From Acanthococcus lagerstroemiae (Eukaryota; Arthropoda; Insecta; Hemiptera; Eriococcidae), in assembly GCA_031841125.1 (NCBI GenBank), contig CM063110.1, forward strand, positions 33,991,214-34,055,213: 64,000 nt of DNA, read 5' to 3'. The translations under genes were made by a program, and so were the position numbers. The notes under the pieces are model-generated. The model did not search any database and was not told where the DNA came from. It saw only the letters and a list, made by a program, of their open reading frames with translations. Shown one piece after another: positions 35,401 through 46,689 of this stretch (its first letter is position 1; every line of letters begins with the position of its first letter).

Positions 35401-38400
35401 CTCATTTTGTTTCTAAATCTTGCTCCGTTTCTAGAAAAACTGAAATATTAATTGACTCATTTACATACTTTAGAATGAGGTGTTGAAAAGGACTGAAGCC
35501 TCCGCCCTGACTGGTAGAAGAGTCGCTAGGAAGGGAGGGGTTTTAGGGTTCAAAAGTGATAGAATAAAGGCTTCATAGTTGGCGATATGAGCGAGTGCTT
35601 AATACCTCATACCGAAAATGAGGCGTACAAGCTTCTCATATATCCATCTACCATTTGTTTTGCCTTTAAAGACACTCAATTTGATGGCGTCGTAGGATTT
35701 TTACGTCTGGAACTTCACAGAAACATACCAAGTCTTAACAATTCCATTTGTACGGTATGCCAATTCACTTTTTCTTCTTCTGCAGTCCAGAGCGCTTTCG
35801 GCTGTTATGCCATCATCAGTGGAGCTACTGATGGTGGCATAACAGCCGAAAGCGCTAAGAGGAAAAAGTGAGTTGGCATACCCTACAAATGGAATATTAC
35901 CAAGTTCACTCAGACTCCGAAATGGACACCAAAATCTTAACAAGCCTCAACCACGAATCTTGCTACAGTCTCCAGGAATCTTAACCAGACTTGGAGAATC
36001 CTAAAATATCTGTAGAAGTGATACAAACGCTCAGAGTTTGAACGTAGTCTCAAAGAGTCTGACCAGACCTTGACACAGTTTTGCGGCATCTTCAGGAGCC
36101 CTAACACAGTCGTAACAAAGTGTTGGTTTAAACAGGCTTGAGAAGCTTTACTAAATCGTAACATAGAGTAACAGTTGACGTAGTTTTGAAAAGTCTAGAA
36201 TGAGGAGTGGCCTAATGAACCTCGACCCAATTTCAAAGTATCTTAACGAGTCTTAATACAATCTTTATAAGTCTTAACAAAGAACTTAATCTTAACGACT
36301 TCTAATACAGTTTTATGGAGTCTTGACGAAGTCTTAAGTAGTTTAAACATAGTCATGACCCGTTTCAATGCGTTTTAACACAGTCTTAAGTAATTTGATC
36401 TCAATATTGGAGGTCTTGTGTACAGTTTTAGCGAGTGTTTGAAGAGTCTCTGCGTGTCAGTTTCAAGTTCTTCATATTATCTCCTCCCAAAGTGATTACG
36501 AGGGAATATTTTTGATAACTTAATATGAAGAAGGGTATTTTATTAATGATCAGAGGAGGGGTTTGTACGTTTGCTTCCTTTACTCCTGTCCATAGCGACG
36601 GCTGTGTTCCTCTTCATACCATTTCACTCTATCTTCGCCACAATTTTGGAGACTTGACCAAAAACTTATTCACATTATTTTTGGTACCTATTGGCGCACA
36701 TTAATTCCAACATGTTGAGAAATCAGTGTTGACCTTTAGAGTTACTATAATCACGTGTGTTTCAGAATTCGGTACTGTCCGTATTCCGGGCATGGGTCCT
36801 GAGGATAAAGTCGACATTTCCAAGCTGCCCGAAAATATCATGTCTTCGATACCAGGTTTGGACAGCGGCATCTTTAAAGATAAAAGCAAACCGCAGAAAA
36901 AAGTACGTGCGAAATCCGTCGTCGCAGTCGTTTCTTTTCGGGACGTTGTATTGCCCTCTTCAATTTTATAATTCTTTTGCAGGTGCCATACGCGAAGCCA
37001 ATCCCGAAGAACTTCCAAGCTCAGTGGAACAGCGAAGCAAGGTGTAAAGATTCCAGTAATTGTGAGAGTCTCAACATTTTCAATCAAATATCTTGCTCGC
37101 TGTCGCGATGCCCATTCGATACTAAAAGGTTTTTTTGTTTTTTTTTTCATTTTCAGATGCCGACGAGAATTTCATGCCGGATTCGAAGATGCTCTTAAAC
37201 AAGCTGTTCGAGCACGCTCCCGGATCCGTTGATATCAAAGATTTGAAAGTAGATGCCATGTATATTTACGGAAAAGTGGTATCTGTAACAGGTATATATA
37301 TTTGCCACGTCGCCCGACTTCATTACCAGAAGATTGCTCAACATCCCCCGAATGTGTGCGAATTTAATTACCGCGCTGTCGAGAACGATTAGTGAAATTT
37401 GAACCACGACTGTAATTAGCGTCGGGCGCACGTGGGAAGCACAGAGAGGCGATGACCAAGGGGCTAATCGAATCGAGCGAAAAGTTTAAGAACTGAGCAC
37501 TAATGTTACTCGACTGGTGTTTATTTTTGCAATAATCAATAGCAGGCTACGTGTGGTTTCGAAACGAGATCGTCATTATCGTCTTCAGTGTTTGAGCAGT
37601 TATTAGCTATTAGGGCGTGTGTCCGACGGCATCTTCATTAATTCGATCGGAGCTTGTTCTGTATAGTCGGCGACAGTTGTGTTATTATTTCTGAAAATAC
37701 TTTGCGATCACGGTGGCTCATTCAAAATTCAGAGACTTGGCTGTCCAACTAATGATGTTAGCCTTGCTCACGAGTCTTCCGGGGAGCGCCATGCCATGTT
37801 AGATTGCCAAGTTGCTTATCTGTAGAAATTCAGAAAGTTGCTGGGTAAAGTTGTCATCCTCAATGATGATAAGGTTATCAGTCTTACGACCGGTTTGATG
37901 CAGCTCTCCATTTCTCCCTATCTTGTGGAAGTTCTTTCATTTCGTCTTTGTCGACCTACGCTATACTTTCTTTCCACTCTTCCTTAATTGCGCCTTTCTT
38001 TTTAAAACTTTCCGATGATGATGCTCCCCCAAGTAGCTCCCTCCCGGACATCCGAATGGGGAGCTTTTTACGTCCGGAAATATTATTCACCTGTTGGAAC
38101 GCCATCATCAGTAATTAATATTTGGTAAAGCTACATTTCCTGGAAAGAGATACTGTTGTAGTTTTTCATTGCTTTCAGCAGGGTTTATCTGTCAGAGTTG
38201 GAGTTTGCCTTCTCCGAGGTGCTTTTTGGTCGCGATTCTAATTTTTTTTTTACGCTTAAGCTTCTTCACCACGGCAAGGTATCACCCAAGAGGAGGTATC
38301 CTCAATAAAGTCCAGATTGACAGGTAAATAGATGAAAAAGTAGTTTACGAACTACACAGACAGATGGGCAAACTGAGTAAACTAAAGAGTAGTTGGACAG

Positions 38401-41400
38401 GCAGACGAAAAGAAAGATAGTCAGATCGACAGATAGGCAGGAAACAAAGATACAGGAAACGAAGCACGTAAGGAAGTTGTATCTATACCCTTCGCTTTGT
38501 TTCTTTTCTTTTTTTGGTGTTGGGGGGGGGGGGTGTAAATATAGAGAGTAAAAGTTCCGCACAAGTTTTCTGCAGTTTTATTAATTTGTAACTCTAATTT
38601 TCTGAGTGTTTGATGGAATGTAGGGATTTATTGTGGCTCTTGTTTAGATTTTTACTGCTTTGAGGTTCGTGGTATGCAAGAATCGAACGTGTCTGTACAT
38701 AAGGCAAATAGTTGTACATTCAAATTAGATCCCGCTTTATCCATCGGAATGTATGTAAGCTGCGTAATAGACCTATTCGATCCGTAATCTTGGATTTCGG
38801 ATTTGCTTAGTTTCAGGTGACAATGTTGGGTCAGCTACTTTCTATCGAATTGATATTTTGAAATTTCTTACATTTTCTCCATTTCTTATCATGTGTGGAT
38901 TCATTTCAGTGACAGTCTTGACCAGGGGAAAAAATGAAATGAATGCACTACTGTAGGGATCTACGGATTATTGAAGGGAAAAACTGATTTGGTATGCAGA
39001 AACTAAAAAGTAGTGCTCTCATAATTGTAGAATTTGGCAAATGGTTGATGAACGCGCTTACAGCAGCGCGTTGTTAATAAATTGAAATAGTATCACCATC
39101 TCACGACGTGCACACATTCCACCTTTTAAATAAGTCGCACTCCTATTTCTCGGTTCAAGGTTCAACGAATTAACGTGTAAATCAGTTCACGACCTAAATA
39201 CGTGCCTCGTTCGCGAAATATATGTATTTGCGAAAATTCTAGTGGCTTGCGACCTGCTGGTTGCAGACGTGCGTTTTCATTAAATCTTAGTGAGGCTGAA
39301 CAGAGTCCTGACGAGCCTTATGAATCTTGACAAATTATAACATGATTTCAGCATGAATCTATCCAGGATTTCAACAAGTCTTGATGATTAGTAAGAGAAC
39401 TGTAATGAATCAGAATGAGTCTTAGCAAGGTCTGAATAAGTTTTAATGGTTTTGACGAATTCTAATTCGTCTGAATAGAGTGTCAATTTGTTAATTTAGT
39501 CTTAACTAATTATTGAGAAGTCTTTTCATATTGTAATGAGTCTAATATAGTTTTTAAAGAATCTTAACGAATGTGAAGGGAGTCCCCACGAGTATGAGCA
39601 GGATTGTAACGCGTCTAAAAAGTTTTAGTTTAGTCTTGTCGTGTCACAAAAGGCTTGGCAAAATCCTAAGGAGCCTGAACATATTGCTTTATTAATTACA
39701 GTTGGCTTCAATGAGTTCCAAAGTTTCCACGAGTTTTGAAAAATCTGTTCATAGTATTGGTATATTTTAAATTAAGCCTTAATTCTTAGTATGTTTGGGT
39801 CGCCGCGCGTACCAAGACGAGAAGGCGAAGGGCGAGTGAAGAGGAAGCACGTCTGGCTGTAGGGGACCTGAATTCCAGGCTAGTGCTCTGAGAGCGTGAA
39901 CCTCGATCAGTAGGAAACCCTATGGTGGTCCTTGTAGGACGCGCGCAGCAGAAGGCGAAATGGAGGCTCGGGCCGGCCTCAAAGCGTCCCTCCGGCCACT
40001 GATGCGATACTCGAAAGGGTAGTTTCCAGGGCCGTGGGTGCGGTGTTTCAAGGGCTACATCGCCATAGGTCCCACCGCATCAATTCGTAATATGTTTATA
40101 CAAAGTCTTACCGAGACCTCATCAGTTATCATGTATCTTACGAAATCTCTATTTAAGGTGTTCCAACATATTATGCCAAGATAGCGGCGGGGATAAACAG
40201 CACTGTGTTCAATTATTGCCTTTGTTCAGAATTGAAGGGGCTTCAAAGTTTGATAGTTGCGAATTTCCATTGCGAATCTGTTAACTCAGTTTAGTTCAGA
40301 AATTTTTCGAAGGTACTGAAAGTGTAATAAAAAATATGGTTACCTCCTGTTGTCTATCTCGACAATTGAAGGGGCTAACAAAATTGAAAGTAGCGGACTT
40401 CAAAAATTATACTTAAGCTGTATGATAAGAATTTTGAAACTTATGTGGCCCCTCTACTATCAAAGCTAGGAAATTCAGTTCAGTAAATCTTTGTTATTCT
40501 TTCAATGTTTTACGCGTTGATTATCTTTGGAGGAAAATTCTGAATTTCAATTATCAAATTCTCAATAAAAATTCGCTACTTTTCAAACTTGGAAGTTGAG
40601 TATTTTCTGTTTTCACTCGAAATTATATTATGTATGACAGGGGCGCAACCAGAATTTTTTGAAGGTGGAGAGGGCTAGAATTTAGAAAAATCGTTTCCCT
40701 CCTTAAATTTAGATGCTCTTGCTTTGTAAACTTGTTAAATATTCTTTACTACATATTAACTAAATATTATTAGGTGGTGAATGGGGGGGGGGGGAACAAA
40801 AAATGTCACTTTAATATTCTTACTTTTTGGAGATTGACCCATAGTCCGAAATAAAACGAGAGTGGTTCCGAACTAAAAGACCCTTTCCCCACACCCCACA
40901 AAAAGTAGGTCTGAACCGATTTATACCGTCAACCACAAACGATAGCATAAAAACCATAGAAGGCGGAGGACGGGGGAAGAGAGAAGGACGAAAAATCAAT
41001 CTACTCCTTTTCAAAATGTGGAAGGAGAATTATTTCTGGGCCCTGTTATATTAGAAAATATTAAGACATTTGGCTGAAAAAGTCATAAAAATTTCCCCAA
41101 GTTTTCATTTTTGATGCGAAAATTATTTTAAAAAAAAGTCTCCATCAGTCGAATATTTTGACTTTATTATCCTCTTAAAAGAACGGGATTCTGCGCGCGT
41201 AACAAAACATAAAAATCTGAAATTTCAAAATCAAATAAAACTTGCGGTAGGGTCCATTAGGAGAAGAATGAAAACGGAGGGAAACTACTCGCATCTATAC
41301 TGAAAATTTTCGTTCATCCCTGATAAAGATTGTTGAAATAATTTTGAAATAGTTCAAAATCGAATTCGTGAGAGCGACAACCACCGATAACCATATAATT

Positions 41401-44400
41401 CCGCGGGGGGGGGGGGGGCACACTGAAATAATATAAAGAAAAATTGGGAGGGAGTTGACTAAAAATAATGAAAAATGACTAGAATCTTACGTAAAGAGAA
41501 ACGGTCTATATTTGCCCAAAATAGACCAAAAACTACTAAGTCGAACCAAAAGTGATCAAAATCAATAGCACCTTGAAAACATGTCGCAGGCGGATCTGCA
41601 ATCACGGGAGAGCATTTGCATGTCTCGATCTCTCGATTGTAATATCGACACGACTACAGTCTGCACACGTGTTGGTGTTGTTGCTGCGCGACTGCAGTCT
41701 GCAGCCATCCATGTAAATAGAAGGTCCCATGAAAATGTGAACCACAGAACTGAATTTAAACTGAATTATTACCCTGAAGAGAAAATCATACGGACTGGCT
41801 TCGTCTCGAAGGGAGCGTAGCGGTTTTCGCTCAAATATACATACTCATGGCTGGAAGAAAAATAAATAGGTATCCATGGAAATATCAACCACTGAACTGA
41901 ATTGTCACCGTGAAGAGCCTTGATTTCGATTCTCGACACTCGGAAGTAACGCTCAAAAAGAAACACTTTTCGTTGATGTGCCAAAGCAAAATTTCATTTA
42001 CGTGCTAAAGCAAAAACATGAAAATGTCAAAAAAAAAACTTGAACAGGGGGGAAAGCTCGATTTGGTACCTACCTGTTTTCATGAGCTGTAAAGTTGTAC
42101 AAAACTTCGGCATCAATTGTTTTTTGGTTTCAAAATTGATTTTGAAAAAATGTCGAAGAATTTTGTGGAGCTCTAGCTCCTAGCCTCCCCCCCCCCCTTG
42201 GTTGTGCCCTTGATGCATGAAGACTCAGCATTACAAAAATATAATACTTAGCAACAAGGAATGGCACAGGTTCGTTGTACACCAGAACTAGCTATGCGAG
42301 CTAAGCTATAAATTCACACTCTCTTAGGCTGAGTTAAGCAAGGGCCAAATTGTCGAGAAGAGATTAATTTCTTTGTGGCTGGCTTTTGTAACTACTTCTA
42401 ACAACCAAGCAGAGTTCAGCTAGGTGAGCTACGTTTATAAAATTGGGCATCGAATTTCAAAAACTTTGCGTAGCTCGGCTGGCTAAGCTGACAATTAAAC
42501 GTAGCTTGCATTCCTGTGCCCTGTCGCGATACGGGTCTCGATGTCTTTTAGAGATAGAGATCAACAAAACTGAAGAAACTTTCAGATGACTTGGACCCCT
42601 TTGGAAAAGAGTTCTCCAATTTTGGAAGTGCCTTCCGAATCTTAGCAGAAAACTTTAAAATGCTGGGAAAGGAAACCAAAAACTGCTTCGCTGGCAAGAA
42701 TTTCGTTAGAATGTGCTAGAAGTAGAGGCTAGAGCTGAATGAGCGGCTGGCTTAACTGACAAATAAACGTCACCTGCATCCCTCAACTCTGCTATGACAC
42801 GGGTCTTGATGTCGTTTAGAAGTAGAAATCAACAAAGTTGAAGATACTTGCGGATAACTTGGATCGCTTTAGAGAAGAGTTCTCTAATTTGGAAGTGGCT
42901 TCCAAATGTTAGAAAAACACTTGAGAAAGCAGGGAGGGAAAGGCAAAAACTGTTTTGCTGGCAAGAATTTTGCCAAAACGCCCTGGAAGTAGGGTATCAA
43001 GCTGAGTGAGTGACCGAAATCGCTTCAAACGGTATGGTACCGCTCAATCAACTCCACCACTAATTTGGTGACTTTCTGTATCAGGTGAATCCGAATTGGC
43101 GAAAGTTCTGGCAGAAGGACGCGATCGAGTGATCGAGTATGTGAATAAAGGCAGCGTGGCCGAGTTTAAGGACGTAATACCACATCCAGATCCGAACGAA
43201 TGCGTGCGACGGTACAAAGCTCAAAGTTTGATGAGGTCTCGTGGCCGACAGGTTGGTACCTTTGTGATTGAACGATGGTTTCGCATGTACTGTATGTGCC
43301 TAACTACCTATGTATTCTTACTTCAATACATTCGCGGACGTCTGTACTAATTCTGTTTGTTTTTATAGTTCAACGAAGCCGTCACCTCGGTAAGTACATT
43401 CTTTTTTTGATAGTGAAAAACTTGAAATACGATTGCTATAAACGTTATTTCCTTTTTAGATTATAAACCAGATAAAGAAGCCGGATAGATCGCAACTGAA
43501 GAGACCAAGTATGCGTCACTTTTTTTATTATTCATTACTTCTTTCCTCTCCCTTGTTCGTTTGACCCTGACGCTCGGCCTCCCGATCGAATTTTTCCCGC
43601 AATTTCGAACGTTTGTTTTGCTTGCAGAAGATACCGGTTCGTCGACAGTGCCGTCTAAAAAGTGGCGTTCCGACAAGCCGAGCTCCGATTTCCGCAGCTC
43701 GTCCGGCGCCGCGTACTCCGGAAAAGAGGGTTACAAAGACTATCCGTCGTATGACGATCCCGATTACCGGGCTCCGGCCAAGGACTCGGCCAAAAACTAC
43801 GGCAGCCGTAACGATAGCTACGATTACGACGACTACGATCAGGACTACGACGACGACGACGGGTCGACTTACTCGGAGAAGCGGTCCAGTAACTACTCGA
43901 AAGATACCTGGAAGGACGACAACTACCAGGGACGGTACCAGAACAGCGAGAAGAAATTCGGCTCGTGGAACAAGGGATACCGAAACGATAGCAGAAACGA
44001 GTATCCGGAGGGCAAGGGATACCGAGGGAACACGTCTAGTCATTCGAATCGCGGCACCGACGAGAAACGTTCGTCCGGATCACAGAATCAGTCCGGCGAT
44101 TCATACTACGAGTCTCGACCCTCGAGATTCTCAGATGCAACGGAACGTGGCTCCGGAAGTAAGCGGACGTCATCGAGGGGGCGTCGGGGCAGCGGCGGCT
44201 TCTCGAGACGACCGTTCGGAAGCGGCTCGAGGTCCCAAGGTAACTCGGAGTCGTATTCGGGCTCGCGGTTTTCCGGAGGACAGAGCGACAGCAGCAGGTA
44301 CGAGGAGAACGAGGAGGAGTACTACGAGCGCGACAGCAACAGGGACCAGAAGGACGAGTACTTCGAAGATTGGGAAGGCGATCGCTACGATAACAGCGAT

Positions 44401-44619
44401 AACTATTATGAAGAGTATCCGGAAGATAGTAGCGGTTCCGGGTACAGGGGGTCGAAGGGAGGTCGTTTCCAGAGTAATCGTGGCAGAGGCGGCGAGACCA
44501 GAGGCAGACGAAGCTCGTATGGCCGAGGTGGTGCCGGAGGATCGTCGTGGAGAGGTCAGCGCGGCAAAGAAGGAGCGCCCAGAAGATCTCGCGGCCGAGG
44601 TCCGAGACGAGGAATATAA
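29487..44619 (+). CDS. WDR33: WDR33, WD40 poly(A)-signal-binding subunit of CPSF
   Basis: Coding exons: 29487-29903, 30802-31071, 31152-31303, 34350-34447, 34531-34657, 34736-34969, 35050-35261, 36766-36902, 36983-37043, 37157-37291, 43085-43251, 43369-43389, 43460-43508, 43628-44619 (TAA). All phases agree; 3072 nt, 1023 residues. WDR33, with CPSF30, recognises AAUAAA and directs mRNA 3' cleavage and polyadenylation in the nucleus. Visible: the basic pre-WD segment ending in RKTVDYN (about 125-135), seven WD40-type repeats (about 190-480; e.g. [41 protein letters not shown]), the conserved [15 protein letters not shown] (about 550), then a linker with no similarity I know. The last exon (330 codons) is S/Y/D/R-rich and ends in RG/RGG repeats. 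The long collagen-like tract of vertebrate WDR33 is absent. For exon 36983, the donor GTAAAG after 37043 was chosen over one two bases earlier because it alone keeps phase. Confidence 0.95.
29904..30801. other. WDR33 intron 1 (coding part), nothing recognised
   Basis: A B-box-like GGTTCGAGCCCC lies near 30048 without a convincing A box. No exon or clear repeat. Confidence 0.4.
31473..32381. mobile_element. Outer hAT-like MITE, split by a younger MITE
   Basis: Termini CAGAGGTGATAAGC (31473-31486) and its exact reverse complement (32368-32381) delimit about 0.9 kb. CAGAGGTG is a common hAT-type end. The 8-bp flanks (31465-31472 and 32382-32389) share the last five bases (AGACG), consistent with a decayed 8-bp duplication. 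The interior is rich in TTAGCC/TAGCCATTAG words and has no ORF. A 491-bp MITE with its own TSD is inserted at 31680-32170, so the original was about 410 bp. Confidence 0.65.
31680..32170. mobile_element. hAT-type MITE, copy 1
   Basis: It begins CAAAGTCATATAGATACACC and ends with the reverse complement, interrupted by an extra 8 bases near 32151-32158. It is flanked by an exact 8-bp duplication TTTCTGAA (31672-31679 and 32171-32178). It has no coding capacity. It is nearly identical to copy 2 at 32748-33230, with about 11 substitutions by eye. An 8-bp TSD with short TIRs fits a non-autonomous hAT element. Confidence 0.85.
32522..33518. mobile_element. Outer MITE with TA target duplication, split by hAT MITE copy 2
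   Basis: Ends CAGGGTCATTTTTAA and its reverse complement, extended to imperfect inverted ends of about 75 bases that share GCGTATAC and GCGCG words. A TA dinucleotide flanks both sides (32520-32521 and 33519-33520), as in Tc1/mariner-type elements. The interior is made of AGCTTT/GGCTTTT words. Without the inserted 483-bp MITE and its duplicated 8 bases it would be about 0.5 kb. No transposase is present. Confidence 0.7.
32748..33230. mobile_element. hAT-type MITE, copy 2
   Basis: 483 bp with terminal inverted repeats beginning CAAAGTCATATAGATACACC and an exact 8-bp target duplication ATCAACAA (32740-32747 and 33231-33238). It has the same orientation as copy 1, about 0.58 kb away, and the two are about 98% alike. 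It is inserted in the interior of another MITE. Confidence 0.85.
33519..34349. other. Rest of WDR33 intron 3
   Basis: It contains an A-run of about 20 near 33788-33808 and a perfect-stem hairpin at 34152-34192 (12-bp arms AAAGCATGGTTT and its complement, plus an inner ATTC/GAAT pair). No exon is recognised before the acceptor at 34349. Confidence 0.5.
35741..35895. repeat. 155-bp foldback palindrome
   Basis: The segment starts ATTCCATTTGTA and ends with its reverse complement. The central 22-base arms, beginning AGCGCTTTCGGCTG, pair perfectly around a short loop (GGAGCT). TACCAAGT occurs on both sides (35726-35733 and 35898-35905) but not abutting the arms, so it may or may not be a target duplication. 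No coding role; similar short ORFs on the two strands are simply the palindrome. Confidence 0.8.
35930..36440. repeat. Degenerate AGTCTTAACGA-type short-period array
   Basis: AGTCTTAAC, AGTCTTGAC, AATCTTAAC and related words recur at multiples of roughly 10-12 bases over about 500 bases, e.g. 36240-36390. The same type of array appears at 39290-39790 in another intron of the same gene. Confidence 0.6.
37870..38300 (-). mobile_element. RTE-like 5'-region fragment
   Basis: From about 38020 to 38300 the minus strand matches the plus strand of 61095-61290 nearly base for base over blocks such as TGTTGTAGTTTTTCATTG and GGTTTATCTGTCAGAG (given here as plus-strand words of this copy). At 38250-38300 it also matches 58040-58095. 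The copy at 61 kb runs on into an RTE-type endonuclease, which identifies this as the 5' region of the same family. The 37870-37990 part contains ACGACCGGTTTGATGCAGC, a word I associate with insect interspersed repeats. Confidence 0.55.
39290..39790. repeat. Degenerate AGTCTTAAC-type short-period array, second copy
   Basis: The same style as 35930-36440: words like GAGTCTTAGC, AGTCTTGATGA, AATCTTAACGA and TAGTCTTAACTA at short, irregular intervals of around 11 bases. The units are more decayed here. Confidence 0.5.
39797..40079 (+). mobile_element. R1-like retroelement, 3'-end fragment
   Basis: It shares the 3' untranslated end of the elements at 46.7 kb and 58.6 kb: ATGCGATACTCGAAAGGGTA, then CATCGCCATA and a terminal CCCACCGCA. 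The flanks 39779-39796 and 40080-40097 agree at 15 of 18 bases, an aged target-site duplication. The fragment is thus a short 5'-truncated insertion in WDR33 intron 10, sense to the gene, without a poly(A) tail. Confidence 0.7.
42490..43010. repeat. Tandem duplication, ~267-bp unit
   Basis: The block beginning TAAACGT near 42496 recurs near 42763. Both continue with 'gggtct-gatgtc-tttaga', 'atcaacaaa', 'gaagagttctc-aattt-ggaagtg' and 'gctggcaagaattt'. It is a diverged head-to-tail duplication just upstream of the exon at 43085. Confidence 0.65.
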
Positions 44620-46680
44620 ACGCTGGCTGTGCGATCGGGATATCGTTTATTGTTTTTATTGTCGCCAAGCGGAGCAGATGCATTGCCGGATCACCGTATT
44701 GCGTATTTGTTTTGTGTAAATCGAAGTTTGATGGAGTTGGTGGTGTCAAAATGAGCGTTTTGATGCTCTCAGAACCGGAACTACCATTATATTCGATTAT
44801 GTCGAGGTTCGGAGTGATCTGTTTTCAGGTATTTATTCGCTCGCGATTTTCCGATGTTGATTTTCGAGCTGAGAACACACATAGGAATTGGCGGTCATTC
44901 GGGGGTGAAGTGTTGCTTTATCGCGTTCACTGTTCATGTGCTGTGAGGATGGAAGCCAACGGGAAATGACGTTACAGTTTACCTCAGTCGTGATGTGGAA
45001 TTCGTACTCATGTACATACTGCTCGTTTTCGTTTATTTTATCGTTTATAAAAATATCGAAATTTGTTCCGTCGTAAAAACCCATTGTTTGTATATATTTG
45101 CCGAATAAATGAAAGGTATAATTTTTGTTTCGAATTTCAATCTGTAAACATATTGTAAATTTTTTGTTGTACACCATTGCTCTAAATTGTGAAACATTTT
45201 TTTGTCAAATTGAATTTTACTATTCTTGTAACCCTATTTGATTGGGAAATAAAGAAGTGCGTTGACGCCGTTCATGATCGGCGATCAGGATCACGAACCA
45301 TGCGGCGTGCTACTGAAATGTACAACTCGAGTGCAGAACGGCTATGGAGAGTACACTGGTTCCAATGTTCAGCTGTGATATAGTTGAGAACATGTATGTC
45401 ATGCGAGATACCTTTTTGTAACTAAAATATGTTTCATATTGAAAATAAAAATCTACGAGAAGATCAGTCCTGGGGTATACTTACACCTAACAGAGTCCTT
45501 CGGGTATTCAGGAGAGTAAGTTTTTCACTACTTTAATGTGAAACTGACAAATACGTTGAGTTTCCTGAGTAGTACTTCAAAGAAGTCTTTAACATGACTG
45601 TTGAAATATATGGAGAGTAGGTTAAGGTAAAGTTGCGAAATGGCAATTAAACAAAACTATACCTAATCGAAAATGTACACTGAGGTTGAAAATTAAATAA
45701 TCCGTGAAATGCTCTCGCAACAAAAGTATCTACGCGATATGGTGATCGAACTTGGTACAGAATTCAAGTTTCGACATCAACTTTCGAACAGGATTCTACA
45801 TTCATCGATGCAAAATTCGATGTAAACGTCGATGTTAGCATGGTAACTTGACTTTTGCATCGAAGTCGCGAGTCGAAAAGAGATTATGGATTTTGCGCGT
45901 CAACATTGATTTTGAAGAAAATTAAATATGAGAAGTTCAAAAATCAGAAAGTATAATTAGCGAAGATGGTTCACTAAGTGATCAAAAACATTTACGTGGA
46001 CGTTTTCTCCCAAGTAAATATTAACACATCTAGTAGGTACAAATAAAACATCCTTGCTGCAGATTATGGAACACGCGAACCTTTCTTATGATCAATCTAT
46101 TATTGCATCGTCGCAAAAAAGCTGTGCATTCTTCTTGAGCTCAATCAAGCTATCGCGCCCTTTCCCAAGAGAACAGGTGTCCGAAAATTGACTTCTCGAT
46201 TTTGACTCGAAACTCAAAATACGTACTAATCATTGAAACTGTGAAGGATTTGGAATCAGAAACATTTTTTCCTTCAAGGATGAGTTGTATATGCGACCCT
46301 ATTCTCCTCGCCCTGCTATGATTGTCTGATAAATGCAAAGGTACATATGTTAAGAAATAATTTTCTTTCTGACTAAAATAAAACAACCACAGGGCGGAGA
46401 CCCACCACATTATCCCTATTTCGAAACGCTACCGTTGCCCCCTTCTTTCCGCCTCAATCCTCTAACAAAATAAGTAAATAAAAGATGATGAAATAAAATA
46501 AGTAAACTGACGTAAAAAAGTAAAATAAAACAAAAAGGGTGTAGGGTTAAAATAATAATAACTTTTACGTATCTTCAGTAACGGCGACAGATCAAACCAG
46601 AGCCCACTCCCCACCCTGACACGCCTTCGCTGCCACCTCTTTTCGCCCCAATCCCTTTCACTAATCGCACGAGGCGCGGA
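44620..46680. other. WDR33 3' UTR and downstream intergenic DNA
   Basis: The 3' UTR carries three AATAAA hexamers (45104-45109, 45248-45253, 45444-45449). Beyond about 45470 I see unassigned AT-rich sequence without genes. Confidence 0.6.
45104..45109 (+). promoter_or_regulatory. Candidate WDR33 polyadenylation signal AATAAA
   Basis: First AATAAA after the WDR33 stop codon, 485 bases downstream. Further hexamers at 45248 and 45444 could give longer 3' UTRs. Choosing among them needs transcript ends. Confidence 0.45.
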
Positions 46681-46689
46681 GTACGGTGT

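Larger units (their letters stand above)
35262..36765. other. WDR33 intron 7 with foldback and short-period repeat
   Basis: It holds the foldback at 35741-35895 and the AGTCTTAAC-type array at 35930-36440; both have separate entries. The remainder is unassigned. Confidence 0.6.
37292..43084. other. WDR33 intron 10, 5.8 kb, repeat-filled
   Basis: Contents in order: RTE-like fragment (about 37870-38300), G12 (38522-38533), short-period array (39290-39790), R1-like 3' fragment (39797-40079), G12 (40783-40794), G14 (41405-41418), C11 (42187-42197) and a tandem duplication (42490-43010). An 80-codon ORF at 41581-41820 has no recognisable domain and no splice context, so it is not called. Confidence 0.7.

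Noticed and set aside
35726..35905. TACCAAGT as an 8-bp TSD of the intronic foldback
   Set aside because: The two copies do not abut the palindrome symmetrically (7 and 2 bases away), so coincidence cannot be excluded.
36983..37041. Donor at 37042 for the WDR33 exon starting 36983
   Set aside because: It would put the next exon in a frame with an early stop; the donor two bases later restores phase.
41581..41820. 79-codon ORF in WDR33 intron 10
   Set aside because: Flanked by repeats, no domain, and no in-phase splice sites to the neighbouring WDR33 exons.
43613..44719. 368-codon Thr/Arg-rich ORF overlapping the WDR33 last exon
   Set aside because: Out-of-frame shadow created by the biased codons of the real RGG/Tyr/Asp-rich frame.
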